Source of the DNA: a virus
Reading direction: 5' to 3' (one strand)
Length of the DNA: 50,251 bases
IMG/VR virus record: IMGVR_UViG_3300027777_000053
Coordinates: 1 to 50,251 of that record
Positions 1 to 7,454 of this stretch are shown in pieces. The position numbers were made by a program, and so were the translations under genes. Below the pieces are notes generated by a model, which saw only the letters and a list, made by a program, of their open reading frames with translations, was not told the DNA's origin and ran no database searches. Within the stretch, counting starts at the first letter, position 1, and the number at the start of each line of letters is the position of its first letter.

Positions 1-375
1 AACATCAGAAAAATCGCAGTCTGAAATGCTTACCGCACCGTTAATAGAAAAATCTATGGCAATACCAGTAGTATTACCACGAAAAACAATTCTATTATTC
101 CCAGCCGTTCCGGTTGTTGTTAGCGCGTTTGTTGTTAATTTTGCAATAAGCGCAATTGTAAGAACACCTGCACCGGAACTTGGTGTAATTGTTATTGAGT
201 TAACGGTTTGGGCGGTATCTACCGTAGCAGTAAACTTACCGCCGGAGTTTGCATCAAATATAACGTCGTCCACAGAAGTGGGTACGGATGCGCCAGACGC
301 CCCTCCAGAAGACGTAGACCATTTTGTGGTGTTAGACCAGCTGCCACCACCACCTACCCAATACCGATTTGCCAC
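1..375 (-). CDS. Fibre-like virion protein, N-terminal part (cut by left edge)
   Basis: 125 codons are visible, starting at a GTG (375) that follows GGAG with about six bases of spacing; the frame is still open at base 1. The N-terminus reads ANRYWVGGGGSWSNTTKWS and is followed by an SSGGASGASVPTSVDDVIFD-type stretch. This opening is common in phage fibre or adhesin-like proteins that go on into Thr/Ser/Gly-rich beta-structure, as here. Its place at the end of the minus-strand virion block fits a host-contact or appendage protein. The receptor-binding role is inference; the missing C-terminal part would decide it. Confidence 0.6.
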   Translation of the reverse strand, partial: MANRYWVGGGGSWSNTTKWSTSSGGASGASVPTSVDDVIFDANSGGKFTATVDTAQTVNSITITPSSGAGVLTIALIAKLTTNALTTTGTAGNNRIVFRGNTTGIAIDFSINGAVSISDCDFSDV

Positions 376-378
376 GCT

Positions 379-549
379 TTACTCCGGAGGAGTTTCTTGC
401 GGAGGAGGATTAACTATGGCAAGCCAGTTATTTAGACGCTGCTGTTTCATCGCCTCAATCTCAGCGTCTGATGGGATGGTGTCATCGTAAAAGTGAAGGG
501 CGTCTCGAAAGACGCCGTGAGGCGTGTCAAATTCAAAATCGATTTTCAT
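379..549 (-). CDS. Small hypothetical protein (56 aa)
   Basis: A short open frame from ATG (549) to TAA that fills the gap between two virion genes. It begins MKIDFEFDTPHGVFRDALHF, has a helical middle (DAEIEAMKQQRLNNWLAIV) and ends in a Pro-rich tail (NPPPQETPPE). The last codons (CCG GAG TAA) also supply the Shine-Dalgarno of the next gene at 375, a tight coupling that supports its being real. No Shine-Dalgarno stands out before its own start; it may depend on coupling to the gene ending at 554. No known domain is recognised. Confidence 0.6.
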   Translation of the reverse strand: MKIDFEFDTPHGVFRDALHFYDDTIPSDAEIEAMKQQRLNNWLAIVNPPPQETPPE

Positions 550-553
550 GGGA

Positions 554-1273
554 TTAGGTCGCAGTCAAGCTGAAGGTGTAGGTTACGTTAAGCGTATCGC
601 CGCTAACAACGGTACGGTCGCCGCCAGTGAAGTCAGAACCAGAAAACAAAGTCCCTGTCGTGCCAGATTTTGCGCTGCCGCTAGTTAAGAAAGCACCAGC
701 AATAACAGCCGAAGTAGAACTAATTGCCGTCGAAGCTACGGTTTGTGATGGAGAAACTGTCCAAGTAGAACCACTTCCCGAAACAATATAAGTACCAGCC
801 GTCACTCCAGTACCCGTAATAATCTGCCCCGGAGTTACTCCCCCAGTGACCAAAGTACCAATCGTCAACGTGGTTCCAGAAATAGAAGAACCCGTTGAGG
901 TAAACGCAGCCGCAGAGCTAATGCTGAACACAGCAGGGGATGCGTTGGTGACTACTGAAGGATTTGCGTTGGTGGCCGCAGTAAAAGAAGGAGAAACGCG
1001 AGTTGATTGACTGTAACCAATAAACTCATTCCATCCGGCGTGGCTTGACATTGTGTCAGCGGCGGCAAAAGTAGTTGTAGTACCCGCATTACCAACAAGC
1101 CCAAGATACCAGCCTGCGTTAAGAATTTGCGTTGTACCAGTTAAAGCCACGCCAGCCATATACTGGATACCCGTATTGACAACTAGGTTAGAGTTGCCCT
1201 CTTCCCACTTTAGATCGCCGTTCTCATCGTAACAAAGAACGTGAAAACGGCCAGAAGCAAACATCTTTTCCAT
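554..1273 (-). CDS. Virion or tail-associated beta-structure protein
   Basis: 239 residues. The N-terminus (MEKMFASGRFHVLCYDENG) and the segment NLVVNTGIQYMAGVALTG are of a type often seen in phage minor structural proteins. The Thr/Ser/Gly-rich C-terminal half has the alternating pattern of beta-sandwich or fibre proteins. Residues of about 118-188 (repeated GTTLTIG, PGQIITGTGV, GTYIVSG, WTVSPSQTV) look like an inserted beta module that splits an otherwise continuous domain. It lies 2 bp from the upstream gene. A structural role is inferred from composition and from its place among virion genes. Confidence 0.6.
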   Translation of the reverse strand: MEKMFASGRFHVLCYDENGDLKWEEGNSNLVVNTGIQYMAGVALTGTTQILNAGWYLGLVGNAGTTTTFAAADTMSSHAGWNEFIGYSQSTRVSPSFTAATNANPSVVTNASPAVFSISSAAAFTSTGSSISGTTLTIGTLVTGGVTPGQIITGTGVTAGTYIVSGSGSTWTVSPSQTVASTAISSTSAVIAGAFLTSGSAKSGTTGTLFSGSDFTGGDRTVVSGDTLNVTYTFSLTAT

Positions 1274-1275
1274 GA

Positions 1276-1713
1276 TTATGCGATCCTAATAATTGCAGTT
1301 GTGTTGGTGATAGCGGGAAACTGTACAGTAAACGTGTTAGTCGAAGTCTTATCAGAACCAAAATCTAGTACACAAATAGCAGGATTGGTAGCGCCGTTCG
1401 CTAGATAAATTAAAGCTCCGCGCGCAGTAACCGCAGTAGACCAGACGGCGTTATTGAATGACCAGTACGCCACCGTGCCGGTAGCACCAACAGTAGGGAC
1501 TTGGTTAACAACAAGGACTTGCCCCCCAGCGGTGTACCCCGAGGCAGAAACCTCGCCAACTGATGTATATCCGGTTGTGGTCGCATCTAGCGTAGCCGCG
1601 TTTGTATACAACGCAATCTTAAAAACCTGCGTCGTACCCGTATTGAAATTGAACGTCCCACTAGGAAGCCCAGTCTTAAACGTGTTAGTAGTCCAATTAC
1701 CCGTGAATGCCAT
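1276..1713 (-). CDS. Conserved-type virion protein (145 aa)
   Basis: Starts MAFTGNWTTNTFKTGLPSGTF and reads through a Gly/Thr/Ala-rich sequence with FKIALYTNAATLDA and ends in FTVQFPAITNTTAIIRIA. This gene type is frequent in uncultured phage contigs next to adaptor and fibre genes and is presumed structural. The start codon shares its first base with the last base of the adaptor stop codon (1713). No enzyme motif or membrane segment is seen. The exact role is unknown. Confidence 0.6.
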   Translation of the reverse strand: MAFTGNWTTNTFKTGLPSGTFNFNTGTTQVFKIALYTNAATLDATTTGYTSVGEVSASGYTAGGQVLVVNQVPTVGATGTVAYWSFNNAVWSTAVTARGALIYLANGATNPAICVLDFGSDKTSTNTFTVQFPAITNTTAIIRIA

Positions 1714-2363
1714 CAGGTCACCTTCTGACGATACTGACCAGAACGGTAAGCATCTTGACGCTCAAGTCCGTCACCCAACCGTTTAGCGAGAGCAAGCGCT
1801 TCTTTGTACTTGCCATCATACAAAGCCATCATGTCCTGCTCACCTTTCATGAAAGTGTAGGCTTCAACAAGCGTACCGTACAACAGCACCGTATCAAAGT
1901 TATCGCCCAACCAAGTATTAACCGCAGTAACAATCGACGTTGGGTAGTAGAAGTAATGCAGCTCTACGTTGTATATGGCGTCTGGAGTAGGCCCCAGAAT
2001 AAAAGTCAGCTCGGCTTCGTTTGTAGACTGTGGGCCAAATAGCGCGTAATACTTTGGCGTTGCCGTATCCGTTGGCTGTGGGTAGGCTTCGCGGATAAAG
2101 TTAACGTCTTTGTTCAACAAGTACGAATACTCACCACCTGTTGTGTACACCGCCATCGAGTACACAGACAAAAAGTCACCGGGGCAAGCAAGGTACTTAT
2201 TCCCCGTTGCCGTCACCCCAGTCACGTTTTTACGTAGCGAAGGAAACTGGATCGTGTTGTAAATGCGCTGTTCCGCCTGCTCAATGAACGTATTCATGTC
2301 CGCAGTCGGGAACGTGTTCTCCGTATAATCAGAGACCGCAGTTACAAGCTGAGTGTAGTTCAC
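1713..2363 (-). CDS. Head-tail adaptor-like protein
   Basis: 216 residues, largely helical at both ends: MNYTQLVTAVSDYTENTF, then FIEQAEQRIYNTIQFPSLRK, a beta-rich centre (KYLACPGDFLSVYSMAVY), and a C-terminal helix (DGKYKEALALAKRLGDGLER). This is the layout of phage adaptor or connector proteins that sit below the portal (T7 gp11 or P22 gp4 type role). The family match is by pattern, not by search. It overlaps the upstream small gene by 4 bp and would be translated with it. Confidence 0.6.
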   Translation of the reverse strand: MNYTQLVTAVSDYTENTFPTADMNTFIEQAEQRIYNTIQFPSLRKNVTGVTATGNKYLACPGDFLSVYSMAVYTTGGEYSYLLNKDVNFIREAYPQPTDTATPKYYALFGPQSTNEAELTFILGPTPDAIYNVELHYFYYPTSIVTAVNTWLGDNFDTVLLYGTLVEAYTFMKGEQDMMALYDGKYKEALALAKRLGDGLERQDAYRSGQYRQKVT

Positions 2364-2629
2364 GCCATCGGCCCCCGAGCCATCGTGCCTTTAGTAGCAC
2401 ATCCAGTACCACGGATTTTGATGCCGGTGGTTTTTACTTCCGGGTATGGCTTGGAGCGGAACTCGCCAGTACTCATGGCGACATCTTCTGGCTTGATGCG
2501 GTTGCCCGCGCCGTATCCGTCATTGCCCAGATCAACGCCGGCTTTGCCCGTCATATCGTGGGGTTCTGCGTAGACTTCGGCTGGGCCAACTTCTTTGCCG
2601 CCTTGTTTCATGCTGAACTTAGCCATCAT
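2360..2629 (-). CDS. Small conserved phage protein, RGTGxATKGTMARGP tail
   Basis: 89 residues starting MMAKFSMKQGGKEVG; the second Met (codon 2626-2624) is an equally good start. The C-terminus KTTGIKIRGTGCATKGTMAR followed by GPMA resembles a tail seen again and again in small basic phage proteins from aquatic viromes. Its start overlaps the stop of the upstream 58-residue gene (ATGA). The Gly/Lys-rich, low-hydrophobic sequence suggests a small virion or packaging-associated protein, but no function is known to me. Confidence 0.65.
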   Translation of the reverse strand: MMAKFSMKQGGKEVGPAEVYAEPHDMTGKAGVDLGNDGYGAGNRIKPEDVAMSTGEFRSKPYPEVKTTGIKIRGTGCATKGTMARGPMA

Positions 2630-2802
2630 TTGCTACCTTGGTTCATTGCACGCGACAGGTTCTTACCGTACTTCATGCGGTCTTCCGAGGTTGGGCCGCC
2701 AGCTTTCATCTTCTTAGCGCCCTTGTGCATACGGGCCTCATGGCCCCTAACTTCTTTCTTGGCTTCGACATCTGCGATAGCCTTTACCATCTTCCTATCC
2801 AT
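2626..2802 (-). CDS. Small basic phage protein (58 aa)
   Basis: Reads MDRKMVKAIADVEAKKEVRG, then HEARMHKGAKKMKAGGPTSE and DRMKYGKNLSRAMNQGSK to TGA. The GAKKMK-GGPTSEDRMKYGKNLSRA pattern is a recurrent one in small phage genes located between zinc-finger and adaptor genes. An AGGAG Shine-Dalgarno lies just upstream of the ATG (2802). The stop overlaps the next gene's start by 4 bp. It is strongly basic, which would suit nucleic-acid or capsid contact; the function is unknown. Confidence 0.65.
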   Translation of the reverse strand: MDRKMVKAIADVEAKKEVRGHEARMHKGAKKMKAGGPTSEDRMKYGKNLSRAMNQGSK

Positions 2803-2810
2803 GATGACTC

Positions 2811-3200
2811 CTATGTCGTCACAACCGTAACTGTACCCAATTCCACCCGCAAAACCAAGTTATTTGGAGTAAGCACCGTATCAAAACTACTAGCGCCGCC
2901 AACCGGATTCCAACCCCACTGAATAACTCTACTCCCTCCGCCCGCGTACCCGTCCGTCAATAGGCCGGCCACTTGGTAACTGTTGTCCTTACGAGGATCG
3001 CGCACCCCTTGCGGGTCGTCCACTGGGTACATGCCAAGCTGCAACTGCGGCTGATCTGGATCCCAACAACTAGGGCAAACCAACAGGTTGTACGTCTTAG
3101 TCTTGATTACTTCCTTCTTCAGCAAACTCAGCTTGTACTGAAATCCGCACCTGTCGCATATGGCAATCGAGTTCTTGCCAGACGAAAACCTGTTGCCCAT
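2811..3200 (-). CDS. Small zinc-finger protein in virion operon
   Basis: 129 residues. Cys15-x2-Cys18 (ICDRCGFQ) and Cys42-x2-Cys45 (VCPSCWDPDQPQ) form a likely treble-clef or ribbon zinc site in the first 50 residues. A Gly-rich segment and a beta-rich C-terminus (NNLVLRVELGTVTVVTT) follow. The start ATG (3200) directly abuts the stop of the 310-residue gene. It may be a minor virion or assembly protein; zinc binding is inferred from the Cys spacing only. Confidence 0.65.
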   Translation of the reverse strand: MGNRFSSGKNSIAICDRCGFQYKLSLLKKEVIKTKTYNLLVCPSCWDPDQPQLQLGMYPVDDPQGVRDPRKDNSYQVAGLLTDGYAGGGSRVIQWGWNPVGGASSFDTVLTPNNLVLRVELGTVTVVTT

Positions 3201-4133
3201 TTACGGACCATACCCAATAAACATCTGGCGCGGCACCAAGCGCAAAGAAGCTTTCTCATGGTCTTCTTGTGCAGCCAACTCCCAAGCCTCATCGTACTGC
3301 ATCTTCAACACTTCAAGCCGGTTCATACCATCCGGCACTTTCAAAGCGACGTAGTACGCCAGCCCAGCGGCCATGCAAGGAATAAACCGGAAAGGCACAT
3401 CCATGACGTTGACACCACCGCCCGCATCCTGCGTGCGACGCATACGCCAATAAACAAACTGATACGTTGTGGTGTTGTCTGGCGTAGGCCAGACCGTGAT
3501 TGCAGGAACCTGTTGCCAATAGACCGTAGCGCCCGCCGTGTGCGATGCCGCCGTTGTGTTTTGCTGTGCGCGGAAGCAGTTGTACAGCGTGTTGCCAGTG
3601 ATGTATCCGTAGTTGATGATCTCGGAGTCGATCTTCACAAACCCAGCAGCGGGTAGGTTGGCCGCTGAACTCACCGTAATTGTGGTGTCTGTGCTGCTGA
3701 TTGATGTGCTGAGCGTGGCGGATACTGGGGAAGTCTGTGCGTTATAGCGCTGCACCCAAACCTGAATGGGACGACCTTGAGATAGTTTGTTCGGCAGCGT
3801 GGCGTACGTTGACACGCTGATGCGGGTGATGGTCAGGTCAGATTGATTCGATGTGCTGTTTGCGTTTGTGCGGATTACGTGTTCGAGTAGGTCAACGGTG
3901 TCGTTGGGCAGCGGGTATGTATTCTGACCCTGCACGAGATTGATAGTGCCCTGCTCAATCGTCCACATGTTGATGCCGCGATTGGCCCAGTCTGCAAACA
4001 TAAGGTTGAGCGACCGCCTAGCCGTGCGCAAATCATAACCAGAGCGCAGCTCCGAGCCAGCACGCTCGAACGCCTCCTCGACCAGCTCAGAAAGGTCGAG
4101 ATTGAATGTGGTCTGGCCGGAAGTATTTGCCAT
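3201..4133 (-). CDS. Virion structural protein, tail-adaptor type
   Basis: 310 residues. The N-terminal helical part (FNLDLSELVEEAFERAGSEL, RTARRSLNLMFADWANRGIN) and the C-terminal part (PFRFIPCMAAGLAYYVALKV, LEVLKMQYDEAWELAAQEDH) match a protein type found next to phage adaptor genes and seen as a head-tail or tail component. Between them (about 130-210) is a beta module with SSTDTTITVSSAANLPAAGF, GNTLYNCFRAQQ and TAGATVYW, like an Ig-like insertion. The gene lies between low-complexity and zinc-finger virion genes. The exact position in the particle is unknown. Confidence 0.6.
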   Translation of the reverse strand: MANTSGQTTFNLDLSELVEEAFERAGSELRSGYDLRTARRSLNLMFADWANRGINMWTIEQGTINLVQGQNTYPLPNDTVDLLEHVIRTNANSTSNQSDLTITRISVSTYATLPNKLSQGRPIQVWVQRYNAQTSPVSATLSTSISSTDTTITVSSAANLPAAGFVKIDSEIINYGYITGNTLYNCFRAQQNTTAASHTAGATVYWQQVPAITVWPTPDNTTTYQFVYWRMRRTQDAGGGVNVMDVPFRFIPCMAAGLAYYVALKVPDGMNRLEVLKMQYDEAWELAAQEDHEKASLRLVPRQMFIGYGP

Positions 4134-4135
4134 GA

Positions 4136-5395
4136 TTAGCTACGATACATGCCGTAGTTAGTGGGGTTTTGCTGCGGCTGACCGATTGGCGTATACCCAT
4201 TTGGGTATTGATTCTGCGTGTTGTTAGATAGCAAACTTGGTAACCCGGGCTGCTGCGGCGTGCCGCCAACAGACACACTTTGTGGCTGCATACGAGGATC
4301 AAATGCGGGTTGCTGCATAGGCCCGGGGTTATTCATGCGCGGTCCGTTAGGGGTTTGTTGTGGGCCAAACGGATTTTGAAACTGCGGGGTAGAACTGGTC
4401 ATGCCGCCGTCGGCATACCCAAAAATATTAAATGTTTCACCCGGATTAAGCTTTGCTAGCTCAGAAGAAAGCTGGCTTGACGACATCCCCATTGGGTCAA
4501 TTCCGCGAGTACGCAAAAAGTTCTGCGCTATATCTAGGCCCACAGTGTTTGCGGGTTGTGTAGTAGTGGTTGGCGTGGTCGGAGCGGTCGGGGTAGTAGT
4601 AAACGGGTTTTGAAATGCTGGCACAGCCCCCATGCTTGGGGCGACGGGCTGAAACGGTGTGGGTGTGGTGGTGCGTGCCGCGTTTGCGTAAAAAACTGCC
4701 GGCGCTCCGTAAGTTGCCCCTTTTTGACTGAGATTTAACGGAGCTGATGCTTGTTGCCCAAACTGTGTGGGTTGATTAAACGACATCCCCGGAGTCATGA
4801 AGGACTTAGGAACAAATTTTGGTGTATTGGCTGCGACAGAACTTGGCTGCGACATGATTGGCCCAACAAACGATGGGCCGTAATTTGATGCCGTACTTGC
4901 TGGGGTTGAGGAAAGACTGCCCGTTACGTTAACTGATACTTGCGGCTGATAGTACTGAAGCATCTCAGCCATGGCCGCATTGTTTAGCCCGGTTGTAGAA
5001 ATGCCGTAGCTTTTAAGCAGTGCAGCCGCGTTATCAGCGGTTAAATTTTGTACGACTGGTTTTGCTGTTGTGCTACCAAGTGGGGGTGTTGTGCCGGTGG
5101 TTGCGCCGGTGGTTGCGCCAGTAGCTGGGCTGGTTGTTGCGCCAGTAGCTGGGCTGGTTGTTGCGCCGGGGGTTGCGCCGGGGGTTGGGCCTATTGTTGG
5201 GCCTATTGTTGAACCGGCGGGCGGGGCCGCAGTCAAACTTGGCGTAAACCCCACTATACTAAGATTTGCTGCGTCGTCTGGGTAAATCTTGGCTAACGCG
5301 CTAACCAAATCAGCCGCATTCATGCCGGTAGTGTTAACACCCGCATTTTTAAGCACGTTTAGTACAACATCCGCGCCAACTGCATTTGTTGCCAT
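4136..5395 (-). CDS. Low-complexity virion protein with three helical repeats
   Basis: 419 residues. Three copies of a motif of about 25 residues stand out: VLKNAGVNTTGMNAADLVSA, LLKSYGISTTGLNNAAMAEM and FLRTRGIDPMGMSSSQLSSE. The first two are split by a Pro/Thr/Gly linker of PTIGPTPGATPG and TSPATGAT units, the rest by Pro/Gln/Gly-rich sequence that runs to the end. The motif has the look of a small helix-turn-helix or SAP-like fold, but I cannot name it. The disordered, repeat-rich make-up suits a virion-linked linker or scaffold. Function unknown. Confidence 0.6.
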   Translation of the reverse strand: MATNAVGADVVLNVLKNAGVNTTGMNAADLVSALAKIYPDDAANLSIVGFTPSLTAAPPAGSTIGPTIGPTPGATPGATTSPATGATTSPATGATTGATTGTTPPLGSTTAKPVVQNLTADNAAALLKSYGISTTGLNNAAMAEMLQYYQPQVSVNVTGSLSSTPASTASNYGPSFVGPIMSQPSSVAANTPKFVPKSFMTPGMSFNQPTQFGQQASAPLNLSQKGATYGAPAVFYANAARTTTPTPFQPVAPSMGAVPAFQNPFTTTPTAPTTPTTTTQPANTVGLDIAQNFLRTRGIDPMGMSSSQLSSELAKLNPGETFNIFGYADGGMTSSTPQFQNPFGPQQTPNGPRMNNPGPMQQPAFDPRMQPQSVSVGGTPQQPGLPSLLSNNTQNQYPNGYTPIGQPQQNPTNYGMYRS

Positions 5396-5413
5396 TTGTT
5401 TAGCCCGTTTGGT

Positions 5414-5647
5414 TTATCTGAACTTAGCCGTTTTCTTAGCGATTGCTTTTGGCTGCGCTACGAATTGTTTACCTGCCGCTTTGCCTGCGCGCTTGGCTTT
5501 GGTCGTTGCGGCGTACTCAGCGGGGCTAATGCTGTTGATTGCTTTCTCGGGCAAATAACGCTCCCCCGTCTTGGATGACGGTTTACCAGACTTAGTGCGC
5601 CACTTCTGGTCGCCCCAGTCTTTAAGGGATTGCTGCGGAGGCTTCAA
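5414..5647 (-). CDS. Small basic conserved phage protein (77 aa)
   Basis: Contains QKWRTKSGKPSSKTGERYLP, then EKAINSISPAEYAATTKAKR and a Lys-rich end (GKQFVAQPKAIAKKTAKFR). This combination (TGERYLPEKAI ... AATTKAKR ... QP..IAKKTA) is a pattern I know from many phage and giant-virus small proteins of unknown function. It overlaps the upstream gene by 4 bp. High Lys/Arg content suggests binding to DNA or to other virion proteins. Confidence 0.7.
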   Translation of the reverse strand: MKPPQQSLKDWGDQKWRTKSGKPSSKTGERYLPEKAINSISPAEYAATTKAKRAGKAAGKQFVAQPKAIAKKTAKFR

Positions 5648-5919
5648 TCTCGATACCCGCCGCCTGCGGCTTTATATTTCTTAGCGACAAGCTGCGCTTT
5701 TCTCGCGGACCAAAGCCCTGCGCCCGTGCCTTGCGTTGCTGCTGCCTTTACCTGAGACACAATCCGTTTACGCAGACTTGGTTTGGTGTAGTTACCAGCT
5801 TCGTTCACGTGGCCGCCTTTGGCGTACTGCAAAAAATCAGTGTTGTCGCGGCGAGCCTTGACCTTTGGCTTGGGCATCTTGCTGGGGTTGATATCCCCCA
5901 TACCGCGACTAGCTCTCAT
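5644..5919 (-). CDS. Small basic conserved phage protein (91 aa)
   Basis: The core is AKGGHVNEAGNYTKPSLRKR followed by LWSARKAQLVAKKYKAAGGG and a YRD end. The YTKP-LRKR / W-SARKAQ-A-YKA-GGGY combination recurs in phage small proteins usually found beside the 77-residue type encoded next to it. It has 4-bp overlaps with both neighbours, so the set 5414-6107 is probably translated as a coupled unit. Its role is unknown; a small DNA-associated virion protein is a reasonable guess. Confidence 0.7.
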   Translation of the reverse strand: MRASRGMGDINPSKMPKPKVKARRDNTDFLQYAKGGHVNEAGNYTKPSLRKRIVSQVKAAATQGTGAGLWSARKAQLVAKKYKAAGGGYRD

Positions 5920-6107
5920 TTCTTACCCGACATCCCGCCGCCGCACAGCTTCTGCACTTTGTCTTTTTCCATCATGTGCCCAGCAGCATGTTGTTTGCAC
6001 AGATCCATGTGGTGGGTGTGCCCGCCAGCCGTGTACTGCTTAACATGATCGACAATGTGCGTGTGCGTAGCAGGGCCGGGTTCTTTTTTAAATTCAGGCT
6101 GTTTCAT
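5916..6107 (-). CDS. His-rich small protein (63 aa)
   Basis: A short protein with an unusual share of His, Cys and Met: THTHIVDHVKQYTAGGHTHH, MDLCKQHAAGHMMEKDKVQK, LCGGGM. Nine His and two Cys in 63 residues suggest metal binding. It overlaps both neighbours by 4 bp (ATGA). It has no signal peptide or membrane segment. The sequence does not show whether it is a virion protein or a metal-dependent regulator. Confidence 0.6.
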   Translation of the reverse strand: MKQPEFKKEPGPATHTHIVDHVKQYTAGGHTHHMDLCKQHAAGHMMEKDKVQKLCGGGMSGKK

Positions 6108-6613
6108 ACAAATCGTCCTTTAGTTTTGCCACGTTGTGCGCAGCCGTCTGCGCGGGAAGAAGCTGAAGATACTGAACCGCCCTTTTTAAACCCGAGTTTG
6201 TCTTTAATAAATTTGCGAACGCCTTCGCGGTTAGCGGCGCGTTCTTCTTTGTTTGGGCGGCCTAAATACTTTTCTGCAAAAGAGGGTTCTTCTGGGGTTT
6301 CTTCGCGAGCCGGCAAACTAGCGTACCCTTCACGCAAAGCTGCGGCCATATCTGGGGACTGCATTCCGGCAGAGGCGACCATCCCGGTGTCACGTGCGGC
6401 ACGTTTATTACCGAAGCGCTCGGCAGCGGCAGCGCTTTCTGCCGCAGTCATTTTTTCACCAAGCTCGGTGTCTTTACCTTCGCGCCCGGTCTTATATTCT
6501 GGAGCGCCGCCGCCTCGACGGGTCAGCCCGCGCTTAGCGTTAAGGTAGTCCCGAAGATTGGTGTAGTCCGAAGCTTCCAGTTCGGCTTTGCTGACGGTTG
6601 GTGCTTTAGCCAT
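6104..6613 (-). CDS. Small conserved protein with KKGG...ADGxAQRGKTKG tail
   Basis: 169 residues. An N-terminal helical part (SKAELEASDYTNLRDYLNAK) is followed by a charged, probably disordered middle and a C-terminal tail FKKGGSVSSASSRADGCAQR plus GKTKGRFV. The tail is nearly the same as that of the next upstream gene (6616-6963) and is a recurrent end-tag in aquatic phage proteins. The shared tag suggests a common binding partner, perhaps capsid or DNA. The rest of the protein is not recognised. Confidence 0.65.
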   Translation of the reverse strand: MAKAPTVSKAELEASDYTNLRDYLNAKRGLTRRGGGAPEYKTGREGKDTELGEKMTAAESAAAAERFGNKRAARDTGMVASAGMQSPDMAAALREGYASLPAREETPEEPSFAEKYLGRPNKEERAANREGVRKFIKDKLGFKKGGSVSSASSRADGCAQRGKTKGRFV

Positions 6614-6615
6614 GA

Positions 6616-6963
6616 TTACACCGTCCGTCCTTTCATTGTGGGCATCATCCCTTTGGTCTTACCTTTTTTAGCAACACCATCCGCACGGGCGGAAGCAGAA
6701 CCGCCCTTCTTCATACCCATCATCTCCGCTTTCTCGTGTTTCATCATGGCGGCAGGAGCCCCCTTCTTTTTCATGAAGGCTACTTCTTTGCCAACCATTG
6801 CTTTGGACTCAGCCATGTCACCACCTTTTGAAAATTTGCGGCCCTTATCTGCCGCTGAGAAGTCCTTGCCCACGGACTGGGGGACGCCAACTTTCTTGGC
6901 AAAGGCGGGGCTGTGGGCTACAGCCTCCATGAAATTATGCTGGGATTTTGAACGACTAGGCAT
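6616..6963 (-). CDS. Small basic conserved phage protein (115 aa)
   Basis: Begins MPSRSKSQHNFMEAVAHSPA, then FAKKVGVPQSVGKDFSAADK, a Met/Lys-rich centre and a tail KKGGSASARADGVAKKGKTK. I recognise the SKSQHNFMEAVAHSPAFAKK start as a recurrent family in podovirus- and myovirus-like metagenomic genomes, always of unknown function. It overlaps the upstream membrane/coiled-coil gene by 8 bp. It is very basic and probably partly disordered. Confidence 0.7.
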   Translation of the reverse strand: MPSRSKSQHNFMEAVAHSPAFAKKVGVPQSVGKDFSAADKGRKFSKGGDMAESKAMVGKEVAFMKKKGAPAAMMKHEKAEMMGMKKGGSASARADGVAKKGKTKGMMPTMKGRTV

Positions 6964-7192
6964 GTTTTTCCATCAACCTGTCAATCTTACCTTCAAGCCT
7001 ATCTAACCTGTCCATAACACGGTTGATGTCGGCGTGGACTTCGGCTTTGGTAACGTACTCTCGGGCGACTTCTTCGCGGGTTTTGTTAACCAACACTTGA
7101 AGGCGTTGTATCTCGTCGTAAACGCTCTTGAGAAAAAACCCAATCACGCTCACGCCAACCGAAAGAACAGCGTTCCAAATAGTGTGTTCCAT
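6956..7192 (-). CDS. Small membrane-anchored coiled-coil protein
   Basis: 78 residues. One hydrophobic N-terminal segment (WNAVLSVGVSVIGFFLKSVY, about residues 5-24) is followed by a long helix with heptad-like pattern (EIQRLQVLVNKTREEVAREY, then RVMDRLDRLEGKIDRLMEKH). This layout is common among phage small membrane proteins and could fit a holin- or spanin-associated role or a virion membrane anchor, but no lysis partner lies beside it. It starts 1 bp from the upstream gene's end. Confidence 0.6.
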   Translation of the reverse strand: MEHTIWNAVLSVGVSVIGFFLKSVYDEIQRLQVLVNKTREEVAREYVTKAEVHADINRVMDRLDRLEGKIDRLMEKHA

Positions 7193-7193
7193 C

Positions 7194-7454
7194 TCAGCAG
7201 TTCCACTTGCGCAAAGATTTGTTAATCCGGGAATCTGGGTCGTTGGCTGTTTTGGATGAGGTAAGCTTCGATTTCATGCCGCTCATTCGCGCACAAAAGC
7301 TCTTCCTTCTCCCGGCGTCTTCTTTCGTTTTTGGACTCGGGGCGGGGGGCTTTAGATTCATCCCCTGTGATTTCGCCGACGCTCGACCCTTCGCGTTCAG
7401 GCCCCCCTTGGGGTCTTTTCCTTCCGCTCTTTGCCATGCAGGTGACTTAGCCAT
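7194..7454 (-). CDS. Small conserved phage protein (86 aa)
   Basis: Starts MAKSPAWQRAEGKDPKGGLN and ends with KSFCARMSGMKSKLTSSKTA plus NDPDSRINKSLRKWNC. The SFCARM-GMK-KLT-KTANDPDSRIN-LRKW end is a strongly conserved block in marine and freshwater phage genomes that lacks a known function. It overlaps the upstream gene by 8 bp. It is Lys/Arg-rich with two Cys residues and no membrane segment. Confidence 0.75.
   Translation of the reverse strand: MAKSPAWQRAEGKDPKGGLNAKGRASAKSQGMNLKPPAPSPKTKEDAGRRKSFCARMSGMKSKLTSSKTANDPDSRINKSLRKWNC

Noticed and set aside
2973-3656. 227-codon plus-strand frame across the zinc-finger and structural genes.
   Set aside because: Antisense to two virion genes with clear domain-like sequence; Arg/His/Val-rich shadow composition.
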